Below the pieces are notes generated by a model. It made no database searches, was not told the origin of the DNA, and saw only the letters and a program-made list of their open reading frames with translations. The position numbers and the translations under genes are program-made. This document shows, piece by piece, positions 34,809 through 42,264 of a stretch of 64,000 nucleotides of DNA. Source of the stretch: B30-G6 sp963701385 (lineage in GTDB: Bacteria > Desulfobacterota > Desulfobacteria > Desulfobacterales > B30-G6); contig CAVOZW010000017.1 of assembly GCA_963701385.1 (NCBI GenBank), forward strand, positions 124,001-188,000, written 5' to 3'. The stretch's first letter is position 1; every line of letters starts with the position of its first letter.

Positions 34809-36310
34809 GGCACGCCTCCCAGACCGAAACCGGCATTCATCGCCTCTAGATAGGAGGAGAACTGGCCGGAGATCCATGCCAGACCGGTGGCAAAGGTCAG
34901 CACACCCATAAGCAGGCTCGGCAGCAGCATGGAGAGTGGAACATCACCGGCCGCAGAAGCTGCCGAGCCTTGGTTCGTTTCCGGCGGGCGGATATACATG
35001 ATCTCAATTACCCGCCAAAAGTAGACGATCATCAGCAATGTGCTAACAAATATGGCCCCCACAAACACATACCGACCGGAATCCAAAGCTGCCAGTATCA
35101 GATACCATTTGGTGATAAACCCTGCGCCGGGCGGCATACCGATCATCGCAAGCGCCCCCAGTATCAGGACCATGCAGGAATAAGGCATCTGCCTGCCCAG
35201 TCCGACAAATTTATGGATATCCCAAAGATCCTTTTGATGGATAAATGAACAAGCCGCCATAAACATGCTGCCCTTGATAATGGCATGGTTGATTATGTGC
35301 ATGACAGCCGGTGTCAATCCAAGAGATGTCGATGGTGCCAGGCCAACCGCCAGAATGATGTAGCCCACGTTTGCCACGCTGGAATAGGCCAGCATGCGTT
35401 TGAGATTGTCCTGTTGAATGGCAAAGATTGAACCGGTCATGATGGCAATGACAGCCATCCAGCAAATAATCTCGACGATTGGCAGAGCTGTCCTGAAAAA
35501 ATCCACGGTAAATACGGAAAAGACAACACGTATCAAGGCATAGATAAACGTTTTTGCCGCTGCTGTGGAAATAATCACACTCACAGCCGAGGGTGCGTAT
35601 GTGTAGGCGTCCGGTTGCCAAGCATGAAACGGAAATAAGGCAATCTTGATGGCAAATCCGATGAAAATAAACACAAAGGCAGTTTTTACCGCACGCGAGG
35701 CATACAAAGAAGGCAGGAGTTGCTGCAGGTCTGCCATATTCAGCGTACCAGTACTGATGTACAAATACCCGATCCCCAAAAGAAAAAATGAAGCACCGAT
35801 GGTTCCGATGACCAAATACCGGAAACCGGCTACCGCAGCGTTCTTTTTCCCCATGGCTACCAGCGCATATCCACTCAGAGAGGCGACTTCCAGCAATACA
35901 AACATATTGAACATATCACCGGTTATAGCAATACCCAGAAGACCGGTGATGAGAAGTAGATAAAGACACCAGAACAGGGATATTTTCCCCGGCAACTCCT
36001 TTGCGACACTTTTTTTGGCATACACGGCCGATACAAAACCCAGGCAGGATACCAGACATAAAATAAACGCATTGAAATGATCGACTCTATATTCAATTCC
36101 CCAGGGAGGCTGCCAGCCACCCAACCAGTAGGTAATGATTCCATTTTCGACGACTGAATACAGAATACTGAAAGATGACAAGAGACAGATGGTCAGCGCC
36201 ACCATGGCCATTGGAAAGGCAAGACGAGGGTGCCGCCAACCGGCGATAAATACCACCAAGGATATCACCAGGGGTGCAATAACAACGATAGCTGGTAACT
36301 GTTGAACCAT
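34805..36310 (-). CDS. mrpD: MrpD/MbhH-like antiporter subunit (subunit 1)
   Basis: This 501-residue protein starts at ATG 36310. It is an MrpD/MbhH homologue in the correct place after MrpC, apart from the interposed cNMP gene. Key residues are Glu in MFVLLEVASLSGYALVA, Lys in GFAIKIALFPFHAWQPD and Lys in STAAAKTFIYALIR. Fourteen or so hydrophobic segments are visible, and HHAIIK-type helix features occur in the second half (HIINHAIIKGSMF). It completes the canonical mbhA-H block. Confidence 0.92.
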   Translation of the reverse strand: MVQQLPAIVVIAPLVISLVVFIAGWRHPRLAFPMAMVALTICLLSSFSILYSVVENGIITYWLGGWQPPWGIEYRVDHFNAFILCLVSCLGFVSAVYAKKSVAKELPGKISLFWCLYLLLITGLLGIAITGDMFNMFVLLEVASLSGYALVAMGKKNAAVAGFRYLVIGTIGASFFLLGIGYLYISTGTLNMADLQQLLPSLYASRAVKTAFVFIFIGFAIKIALFPFHAWQPDAYTYAPSAVSVIISTAAAKTFIYALIRVVFSVFTVDFFRTALPIVEIICWMAVIAIMTGSIFAIQQDNLKRMLAYSSVANVGYIILAVGLAPSTSLGLTPAVMHIINHAIIKGSMFMAACSFIHQKDLWDIHKFVGLGRQMPYSCMVLILGALAMIGMPPGAGFITKWYLILAALDSGRYVFVGAIFVSTLLMIVYFWRVIEIMYIRPPETNQGSAASAAGDVPLSMLLPSLLMGVLTFATGLAWISGQFSSYLEAMNAGFGLGGVP

Positions 36311-36320
36311 AGATTCCAAC

Positions 36321-36803
36321 TTAAAAGAGGGCGCCCATGTCAGGATGATCCTTGATGGCTTTGATGAACTGCTCCGTGCGCACATCGTAGCGCTTCTTGA
36401 CCACATGCAGCAGCCGCTGGCTCATGATGTAGCCCAGGTGATAATTCTGTTCGAAAAGCGCTTTCAATTTTTTGGCTCTGAACGAAAGCAGCTGTGTCGG
36501 TTCCGCACAAATGGCATCGGTGCTGTAGTATTCCTCCGTTCCATCCAGCATGGCCGACCAGCCGATGGAGTAACCTTGTTTTATGGAACTAAGTGAAATG
36601 GTTATCCCGGAGCCTATTCGCTGTTCAAGCAATACCATCCCCTGGAGTATAGAGTAATAACGGTCAGCTTTGTCTCCCTGGTGGAAGACATATTCTTTCT
36701 CATCGTACTGAAGCAACTCTGTGATGGGAATCAGTTCCTCAAGCATGTCGTCTGTCAGATAGGTCAGCATGACGATTTGTTTTAGATTTTCAATGCTAAT
36801 CAT
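36321..36803 (-). CDS. Cyclic-nucleotide-binding-domain protein without DNA-binding domain (antiporter operon)
   Basis: This 160-residue protein (AAGGAG upstream) has a Crp-like cNMP fold: VFHQGDKADRYYSILQGMV, then GYSIGWSAMLDG near the phosphate-binding cassette position. Arg of the usual R-A-A/R-T cassette is not evident. No helix-turn-helix follows. It is inserted between mrpC and mrpD. It may sense a ligand or act as a regulatory subunit of the membrane complex. The similar protein at 40449 caps the same operon. Confidence 0.85.
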   Translation of the reverse strand: MISIENLKQIVMLTYLTDDMLEELIPITELLQYDEKEYVFHQGDKADRYYSILQGMVLLEQRIGSGITISLSSIKQGYSIGWSAMLDGTEEYYSTDAICAEPTQLLSFRAKKLKALFEQNYHLGYIMSQRLLHVVKKRYDVRTEQFIKAIKDHPDMGALF

Positions 36804-36839
36804 TGCCGCTCCTTTTTGCGAGCCTTCAATAATGGGTCC

Positions 36840-36857
36840 CCACGGGTAAACCCGTGG
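36840..36857 (-). other. Hairpin in the mrpC-cNMP gap
   Basis: CCACGGG-TAAA-CCCGTGG is a perfect 7-bp stem with a 4-base loop in the 181-bp gap inside the operon. It could be an attenuator or mRNA processing site that separates upstream and downstream expression. Confidence 0.45.
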
Positions 36858-36984
36858 TGCCTTTAAAATACGTGTCTCCGCTCTTCGAGCTTCGCCGTGG
36901 CATGCCGGTCTTCACATTCGGCTTCAGTCTTCGCTCCTTGAGCGAGGCCGAGACAAGACATCACGGTTACCCGCTTTGCCTTGA

Positions 36985-37380
36985 TCATGCTTCCCGGATC
37001 TGCTGCAGAATAGCGTCTTCCTCCAAGGTGTGATACTGCTGATGAATCCTGATCACCAGTGCCAGAGCCACACCCAGTGTAGCAACGGCTACAACGATGG
37101 CAGTCAGCATCAATACATGCGGCAGGGGGTTGATATAGTGAGCAGCCGTTATCGCCGTATGGACGCCCTCATGTCCATGCTCGATAATTGGGATGGTGGC
37201 GTTTTCCTTGGCGCCAATGGAAATAAAAAAAAGAATGACAGCTGTTTGAAGAATGTTCAGGCCGATAATTTTTTTGACCAAATTTTTCTTGGCAATGATG
37301 CCGTACAGACCGATCATCATCAGGACAATATATACCCAATAGTTTGCCCTTGAAGTGAGAATATCCAGAAACACATCCAT
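36985..37380 (-). CDS. mrpC: MrpC/NuoK-like subunit (MbhG)
   Basis: This 131-residue protein with three transmembrane helices matches the MrpC/MnhC/NuoK family: YWVYIVLMMIGLYGIIA, KIIGLNILQTAVILFFIS and PHVLMLTAIVVAVATLGVAL. The longer His-rich loop (HGHEGVHTAITAAH) between helices 2 and 3 is somewhat unusual. It lies 2 bp after the MrpB-type gene. Confidence 0.92.
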   Translation of the reverse strand: MDVFLDILTSRANYWVYIVLMMIGLYGIIAKKNLVKKIIGLNILQTAVILFFISIGAKENATIPIIEHGHEGVHTAITAAHYINPLPHVLMLTAIVVAVATLGVALALVIRIHQQYHTLEEDAILQQIREA

Positions 37381-37382
37381 GC

Positions 37383-38213
37383 TTACAAACCCTCGTCGTG
37401 TCTCCCGGCCGAGGCCAGGTTGGTGTACAACGTTACCATAACGGCCATAACGGCGATGCCCACGCCGATTTCAACGATCATGATCCCATGGGACCGGGCT
37501 GCCACCGGATCAACACCCAGTACCCCTTCCAGCGCGCTATAATCGAGGTAGTTCAATCCAAGAAGCATGCACAAAACTCCCGTAGCGGCATAAATGAGAA
37601 CCCCGAGGGCACTCAGTATCAGGGTTGAACGCTCACCCATGCGCTGAATTGCCGAGCGCAGGTTGAAGGCAATGGCAAAAACGATCATGGCCGATCCCAA
37701 GATGACACCACCTTGAAAACCACCCCCTGGACTGTGATGTCCATGGGCGATGACATACAAAGCAAAGATCTGGATAAACGGCACGATCAATCGACAGGTG
37801 GTCTTCACGATGAGGTCATGGGGTACCCAAACCGAATCTATGCGTTCGAAGGCCCCCGAATCCTCTGGAAATCTGCCCTTTTTATCGATCCTGAGGGTGA
37901 TACCGGTGGGGATATGACGGTAAAGCCTTTTTTCCGATTCCTTAGGTTGGAACGTTCGTAAAAGAAATATACAGGATATACCGGCCGTGAAGATAACGAT
38001 GGTTTCAAACATGGTATCGTATCCACGGTAATCCGCCAAAATGGCCGTAACAAGATTTGGAACAGAGGTATCTTCCACGGCTTTTTCGATATAGTGTGGC
38101 GATACATGGCTGCTGGCGGGCGACATGGGATCTCCCCAGGGCGGAAATTCAAGCGATCCGTAGATTAGCACACTTCCCAGGATGACAACCAGAATAAGTC
38201 CGATGACTTTCAA
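37383..38213 (-). CDS. mrpB: Fused MbhE-MrpB antiporter subunit
   Basis: This 276-residue protein combines two modules that are separate in archaeal Mbh complexes. Residues 1-90 form the MbhE part (GSVLIYGSLEFPPWGDPMSP, then ILADYRGYDTMFETIVIFTA) and about 130-270 form the MnhB/MrpB part (HGHHSPGGGFQGGVILGSAM). In standard Mrp the MbhE-like segment sits at the MrpA C-terminus, so MrpA is split here. Its start overlaps the mbhD-like stop (ATGA). Confidence 0.9.
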   Translation of the reverse strand: MKVIGLILVVILGSVLIYGSLEFPPWGDPMSPASSHVSPHYIEKAVEDTSVPNLVTAILADYRGYDTMFETIVIFTAGISCIFLLRTFQPKESEKRLYRHIPTGITLRIDKKGRFPEDSGAFERIDSVWVPHDLIVKTTCRLIVPFIQIFALYVIAHGHHSPGGGFQGGVILGSAMIVFAIAFNLRSAIQRMGERSTLILSALGVLIYAATGVLCMLLGLNYLDYSALEGVLGVDPVAARSHGIMIVEIGVGIAVMAVMVTLYTNLASAGRHDEGL

Positions 38214-38455
38214 TCTTCGGTCCTCCTCGATGTTCGAAAAACGGCTGCAACGAACATTACCGTACTGACACCGGCCCCTACGGACGCCTCGGTGAAGGCA
38301 ACATCAACTGCCCCCATTATGGCCCAAAGAAGACACATCATGAAGCTGTAGGCCCCGAACAAAATGGCTGCACCCAGTAGATCCTTGACGGCCAAGGCCC
38401 CGACAGCCAGGATGACCACGATGATTAGGATAACAATTTCTATCTGCCAGATCAT
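38210..38455 (-). CDS. MbhD-like (DUF4040) antiporter subunit
   Basis: This 81-residue protein starts at ATG 38455 (AAAGGG upstream), overlapping the mrpG stop by 4 bp. It matches the MbhD/DUF4040 module: VKDLLGAAILFGAYSFMMC, AVDVAFTEASVGAGVSTVMF. In canonical MrpA this segment is fused near the C-terminus; here it is free-standing. Confidence 0.9.
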   Translation of the reverse strand: MIWQIEIVILIIVVILAVGALAVKDLLGAAILFGAYSFMMCLLWAIMGAVDVAFTEASVGAGVSTVMFVAAVFRTSRRTED

Positions 38456-38778
38456 GCCGAACCCTTTCCCGCAGGTGGTTTTGTCCACGGCTTCAATCCG
38501 GCCCGGACACCTGCGTCTACAATGGCATGGGTTGCCGTGGGGCTGGTAATAAAGACGAATACAATAATCAAACTGACTTTCAAGGCCGTCAAAAACGACC
38601 CCTGGGAAAAGGCAATATATAAGGCCAAGGAGCCGACAGTGGTCACCAGTCCGAAAGTATCAAGTTTGCCAGCCGGATGGAGGCGGGAATAGAAATCCGG
38701 GAATCGGAGAATACCTAAAGTGCCGCCGCTAAAAAAAATCAGGCCGCATATCAGAAGAAGCGCAATAATTGTATTCAT
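38452..38778 (-). CDS. mrpG: MrpG/MnhG antiporter subunit
   Basis: This 108-residue, three-helix protein matches MnhG/MrpG/MbhC: GTLGILRFPDFYSRLHPAGK is the family signature, followed by ITSPTATHAIVDA. It overlaps neighbouring genes by a few bases on both sides, showing tight translational coupling. Confidence 0.95.
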   Translation of the reverse strand: MNTIIALLLICGLIFFSGGTLGILRFPDFYSRLHPAGKLDTFGLVTTVGSLALYIAFSQGSFLTALKVSLIIVFVFITSPTATHAIVDAGVRAGLKPWTKPPAGKGSA

Positions 38779-39080
38779 TAAGCTTGGTCTCCCTTTTGAT
38801 CTATGCTTTCATCATACAAGCCTTTTCGTTTTTGAAAATACCTCGAAGCCGCTAGTACGGTGATAAAATTCAACATGGCATAGGCCAGGGCAATATCAAC
38901 GAACATTTCAACCCGATGATATATTAGCCCGATCAGAATCAGCAGCGTCGTGGTTTTGCTACCGATGGCATTGACACCTATTAATCGGTCTAGGATCGTC
39001 GGACCGGCTACAGCCCGATAGAGCGACAGCGTCATCAGCAAACATAGATACAGACCGGCATATAGGAATACATGTTCCAT
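38778..39080 (-). CDS. mrpF: MrpF/MnhF antiporter subunit
   Basis: This 100-residue protein has three transmembrane segments and the MrpF signature RAVAGPTILDRLIGVNAIGS, then VDIALAYAMLNFITVLA. Overlap with mrpE (39080) and mrpG (38778) is one base each. Confidence 0.95.
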   Translation of the reverse strand: MEHVFLYAGLYLCLLMTLSLYRAVAGPTILDRLIGVNAIGSKTTTLLILIGLIYHRVEMFVDIALAYAMLNFITVLAASRYFQKRKGLYDESIDQKGDQA

Positions 39081-39658
39081 TATTCTTTGAATATACGAAC
39101 GATTTGGCGTTCCATTTCACCGGGTAGTGCTTCACCCGAGGTCACATTGATGCAATGAACCGTGAACCTGCCCATTGCGGAGACATTTACGGTTATGGTT
39201 CCGGGGGTTAGCGTGATGGAATTGGCAAAGGTTGTTCGGGCGATATCGCTTTCCAGCTGACTGTTAAACCCGATGATGTGCGGATCGATCAGCTCCATCA
39301 TCCGAGGATGAAAAGACAGGTAGAGCAGACGCAGGTTGGCAAGCAAAACCTGATAGAGTAACCAGGGGATATACAAAGCAAATCTGATCCAACAGGTTAA
39401 AAAATCGGGTTTCAATCCAGCGGGAAACAAAAGGTCACTTGAGAAAAAAGTTACCAGCAGGCAGGAAATCACCCCCAGGGATAGATGAAACGCATCGAAT
39501 TTACCCGAAAAGATCAGCCAAAAGCCGATCATGATAATGAAAGTGATAATAAAGGGTAATGGGGCTATCCTTTTTTCAGAATAGATGTGCGATTGATTCC
39601 GCGTTGAGACATGCTGATCCGGCTTTCGCGTCGGTGCTATTTTCTTATCAGCGACCAA
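39080..39658 (-). CDS. mrpE: MrpE/MnhE antiporter subunit
   Basis: This 192-residue protein starts at TTG 39658, two bases after the preceding stop, with AGGGG just upstream in that gene. MnhE signatures are FHLSLGVISCLLVTFF, TTFANSITLTPGTITVNVS and the final GEALPGEMERQIVRIF. A 30-residue Lys/Gln/Ser-rich N-terminal extension is not seen in most MrpE. It opens the mbhA-H-type block. Confidence 0.9.
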   Translation of the reverse strand: MVADKKIAPTRKPDQHVSTRNQSHIYSEKRIAPLPFIITFIIMIGFWLIFSGKFDAFHLSLGVISCLLVTFFSSDLLFPAGLKPDFLTCWIRFALYIPWLLYQVLLANLRLLYLSFHPRMMELIDPHIIGFNSQLESDIARTTFANSITLTPGTITVNVSAMGRFTVHCINVTSGEALPGEMERQIVRIFKE

Positions 39659-39660
39659 TC

Positions 39661-40329
39661 CTAACCCCTGACAATTTGATAACTGGCCGATTTATATCCC
39701 TTCACCTTCTGGATGTGAAAAGCAAGGATCCGGCTTTCGTAATGGTCGATATAATTCTTAAGCTTTTTTTTGCCTTTACGAAATCGCGCACCCTGAAGGT
39801 TCACGATCAGGCTTTTTACGTCGTTGACCCTTCCTTCACAGAGCAGACGGGGACCGTCGCCGATCAATACCTCCCATTCACCGGCGACCAAAATACCCAA
39901 ATCTTCAAGCATTGGATAGAATTCTTCAACAACATACCGGGTATACTCTTCATAATCCCTTTTGCTTTCGGTGGTAACGTTCCACATTTGATTGAATTTA
40001 ATCGCGTCTTCATGGATATCGGTGGAATAGGCATCCTTTTTCCCGGTCGATACCAGCACCTTGGTCTTGTAGTTGGTGATATGGTTTTGCAGCTCCGACA
40101 TCAGCATTCGATACTTATCACTCCGTAAGGCCTCTTCGAGAAGATCAAGGTCGTTGCTGACCGTTTCAAGGATAAAATCGCTGTAAGCCCCCACCATGAC
40201 GGACCAGGCCGCCACCGTGTGCATGTTCAACCGATTCACCCCGGGGATAAACTGTTTAATGATAAATTTTTCGTAATCATCTCTTTTCCTCGGGTTGACC
40301 GTCCAGTAGTGATCAAATTTTACCGTCAT
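39661..40329 (-). CDS. Internally duplicated alpha/beta-barrel-like protein of the antiporter operon
   Basis: This 222-residue soluble protein starts at ATG 40329 (GGAGG 8 bases upstream). It consists of two similar halves: VKFDHYWTVNPRKRDDYEKF... and IKFNQMWNVTTESKRDYEEY..., each about 90 residues, ending NHITNYKTKVL and NYIDHYESRIL. The pattern suits a NIPSNAP/dimeric alpha-beta-barrel-like repeat fused into one chain. No active-site residues were recognised. It is translationally coupled to mrpE. A role as ligand-binding or regulatory partner is inferred only. Confidence 0.6.
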   Translation of the reverse strand: MTVKFDHYWTVNPRKRDDYEKFIIKQFIPGVNRLNMHTVAAWSVMVGAYSDFILETVSNDLDLLEEALRSDKYRMLMSELQNHITNYKTKVLVSTGKKDAYSTDIHEDAIKFNQMWNVTTESKRDYEEYTRYVVEEFYPMLEDLGILVAGEWEVLIGDGPRLLCEGRVNDVKSLIVNLQGARFRKGKKKLKNYIDHYESRILAFHIQKVKGYKSASYQIVRG

Positions 40330-40374
40330 AGACACCCCCTCCTCGTTAATCGTCCCTGAAACGTATTTATGTTA

Positions 40375-40388
40375 CGTGACGAGTCACG
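40375..40388 (-). promoter_or_regulatory. Crp/Fnr-type palindrome upstream of the antiporter operon
   Basis: CGTGAC-GA-GTCACG is a perfect 14-bp palindrome with TGA-N4-TCA geometry, as in FNR-type sites. It lies 46 bp upstream of ATG 40329, between the cNMP gene and the rest of the operon. No FNR-family regulator with a DNA-binding domain is present in the window. Confidence 0.35.
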
Positions 40389-40448
40389 CCCAATTGAAGC
40401 TTCTACCTCTCTGATAATGGCCTGCCTTGTAGGTATTCGACCCTTTTG

Positions 40449-40952
40449 TTACCAGCCAAACATCAAATCCTCACCCATGTTTCTGGCAACATGATCTTGA
40501 AACTGATGGAAGCGAAACCCCACCACCCGAATCATGTAGGACATAAAGAGATAGCCCATGGCGGAGTCTTGCTCGAACATCTGTAAAAGATCTGTTTTGA
40601 GCACTCTGATGATGCTGCAGGTGTTGGTGACACAGTAAGCAGAGAGTCTCATTCTAAAAGGAGGTACAAAACACGACCACCCAAGAATCTTGGCCTCTGG
40701 GGCTTTGTCTGCTGCTTCGATGCTTCTAACGGTCATATCAGGAGATGTGGTCCGTCGATCCGGCAATTCAAAGCGAAGATCAACGTTGCCCTCTCGGACA
40801 ATCCAGAGATGCAGGGCGTTGTCATTTTGAGTAAACAGCTTATCCCCAAGCCGAAACTCAATTTCTTCACATTTGGTCTGGAGTTTTTTGAGGTGATCTT
40901 CGTTCATTCCCTCGAAGGGATTAAGTTCTCTCAATATTTCGAGATTGATCAT
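40449..40952 (-). CDS. Cyclic-nucleotide-binding-domain protein without DNA-binding domain
   Basis: This 167-residue protein starts at ATG 40952 (GGAGG 5 bases upstream). The cNMP fold is recognisable (KLFTQNDNALHLWIVREGNV, ILGWSCFVPPFRMRLSAYCV), followed by helices but no helix-turn-helix. The cassette has an Arg in PPFRMRLSA, close to the canonical position. It is the first gene of the antiporter cluster and may belong to the same unit. It is not close to the similar protein at 36321 in sequence. Confidence 0.8.
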   Translation of the reverse strand: MINLEILRELNPFEGMNEDHLKKLQTKCEEIEFRLGDKLFTQNDNALHLWIVREGNVDLRFELPDRRTTSPDMTVRSIEAADKAPEAKILGWSCFVPPFRMRLSAYCVTNTCSIIRVLKTDLLQMFEQDSAMGYLFMSYMIRVVGFRFHQFQDHVARNMGEDLMFGW

Positions 40953-41434
40953 GACAGCCTCCATTCTTGCGTTTATTACCAATGTATCGTTGGTGACAAA
41001 GCAAGGGCGACACCCTGCCATCCCACGATTTTATTGGGGAAAATATGCCATGTAACAAGTTAAAAAAGTACTGTGTGCTGTGCAGTTTGTTGTGGGACGT
41101 ACGATGGCTATTGCCGGTTCAAGCGTTTTGCTGGCAGAGGCAACGTCAGAAAAAGGAATATAAAACCGAATGAGAATCAGATTGTATTGGTAATGATGGC
41201 CAGCAAGCACTATCATTTTGAACACTTAAACGATACTTAAATGATCATAAAATGTCAAATGATAATAAACTCATTGCACGAAATTATCAAAGGCAACGTT
41301 ATTGCTTTTATGCGGACGAAGCGCTCTACTAGGTGGGGCAGAGAGCGAAATTAGTAGGACGGGATACTTTTTATCTTTTAGTTATTTTATCATATGAGCG
41401 CCGTTTATGAAAAGCCAGCCCCACTAAAAGTCAA
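40953..41434. other. Intergenic region with no recognised gene
   Basis: About 480 bp between the minus-strand antiporter cluster start and the ZraP-like gene. It is AT-rich in its middle (41200-41400). No convincing reading frame, repeat copy or RNA was seen. It probably contains the promoter of the antiporter cluster, but no consensus hexamers could be assigned. Confidence 0.45.
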
Positions 41435-41461
41435 CAGGGCGTTCAATGAATGAACGCCCTG
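41435..41461 (-). terminator. Intrinsic terminator of the ZraP-like gene
   Basis: CAGGGCGTTC-AATGAAT-GAACGCCCTG forms a perfect 10-bp stem with a 7-base loop, 30 bp beyond the stop. On the minus strand it is followed by TTGACTTTT. Confidence 0.75.
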
Positions 41462-41491
41462 CCATAAATGGTGTCTATCTGCTTGTGATGA

Positions 41492-41968
41492 TTAACGCCA
41501 GCATTCGCCGCCGCCACGGTTTCCCTGTCCCATCATGGGACCGCCGCCCATAAAGCCACGGCCGGCATTCGGGTTCAATTTCCGCATCTCTATCATGTGC
41601 GCGATGCGCTTTTGATCGAACTGAGACTGAAGATCGGATATTTCTTTTTGCAAACTGGAGGCCTGGGCCACATCCGGTTCATCCTTGGCCAATTCGTTCT
41701 GCAGCGCGCGTTCTTTTTCAAAGAGGCTGGTCCTGAGATCCCGGGTCTCGCTAAAAAACACTTCTCTTTTCTGTTCGAACTGCTTGTATTCTTCCGGGCT
41801 CATTTGATTGACGTTCCCGTCGCCGTATCCGCCTTGATGATACATACCCCCGCGATGATGACCCCATCCGCCGCCCCAGCTCTTGCCGCTGTGGGCAAAT
41901 GCACTGATGCCAATTCCAAGTACTGCCAGAGATACGATGGTGATGATAACATTTTTTGGTGTAAACAT
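41492..41968 (-). CDS. ZraP/CpxP-like periplasmic metal-response protein
   Basis: This 158-residue exported protein has a signal peptide (KNVIITIVSLAVLGIGISAF) cleaved after AFA. It then has a Gly/His-rich metal-binding-like segment (GGGWGHHRGGMYHQGG), a helical part with charged repeats (residues 55-130) and a Met/Gly-rich tail (GFMGGGPMMGQG). ZraP proteins are zinc-stress chaperones controlled by the ZraSR system and sigma-54. A sigma-54 promoter is upstream and a ZraSR-like pair lies 4.4 kb away, in line with that role. Confidence 0.85.
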   Translation of the reverse strand: MFTPKNVIITIVSLAVLGIGISAFAHSGKSWGGGWGHHRGGMYHQGGYGDGNVNQMSPEEYKQFEQKREVFFSETRDLRTSLFEKERALQNELAKDEPDVAQASSLQKEISDLQSQFDQKRIAHMIEMRKLNPNAGRGFMGGGPMMGQGNRGGGECWR

Positions 41969-42033
41969 GTTTGCTTCCTCCTTGGTTTGTTTTGGTTCAA
42001 TGTTGATCGTTACCTTATCTGCATTACGAATAC

Positions 42034-42049
42034 AGCAAACAACATGCCA
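42034..42049 (-). promoter_or_regulatory. Sigma-54 promoter of the ZraP-like gene
   Basis: On the minus strand TGGCATGTTGTTTGCT matches TGGCACG-N4-TTGCW with GG and GC spaced 10 bases apart. It ends 65 bp before the ATG. This links the gene to the ZraR-like sigma-54 regulator at 46351. Confidence 0.7.
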
Positions 42050-42264
42050 GTTGCTTATAGATCAACTTAAATTAAATTATCTAACTGTTATCATTAATAA
42101 AAAAAACTATTAAGAGCTTTATCAAAAGGGGTGATATCATTGAAGGTTATGTACATCCGTATAAAATTTACCCGATTAGAATAACGTAAAGCTGAGCAGT
42201 ATACTTATTACCCGTTCTGCACGTTTTGGATTGACATTTCTTTATCATCTTTACGATGTTCGGC

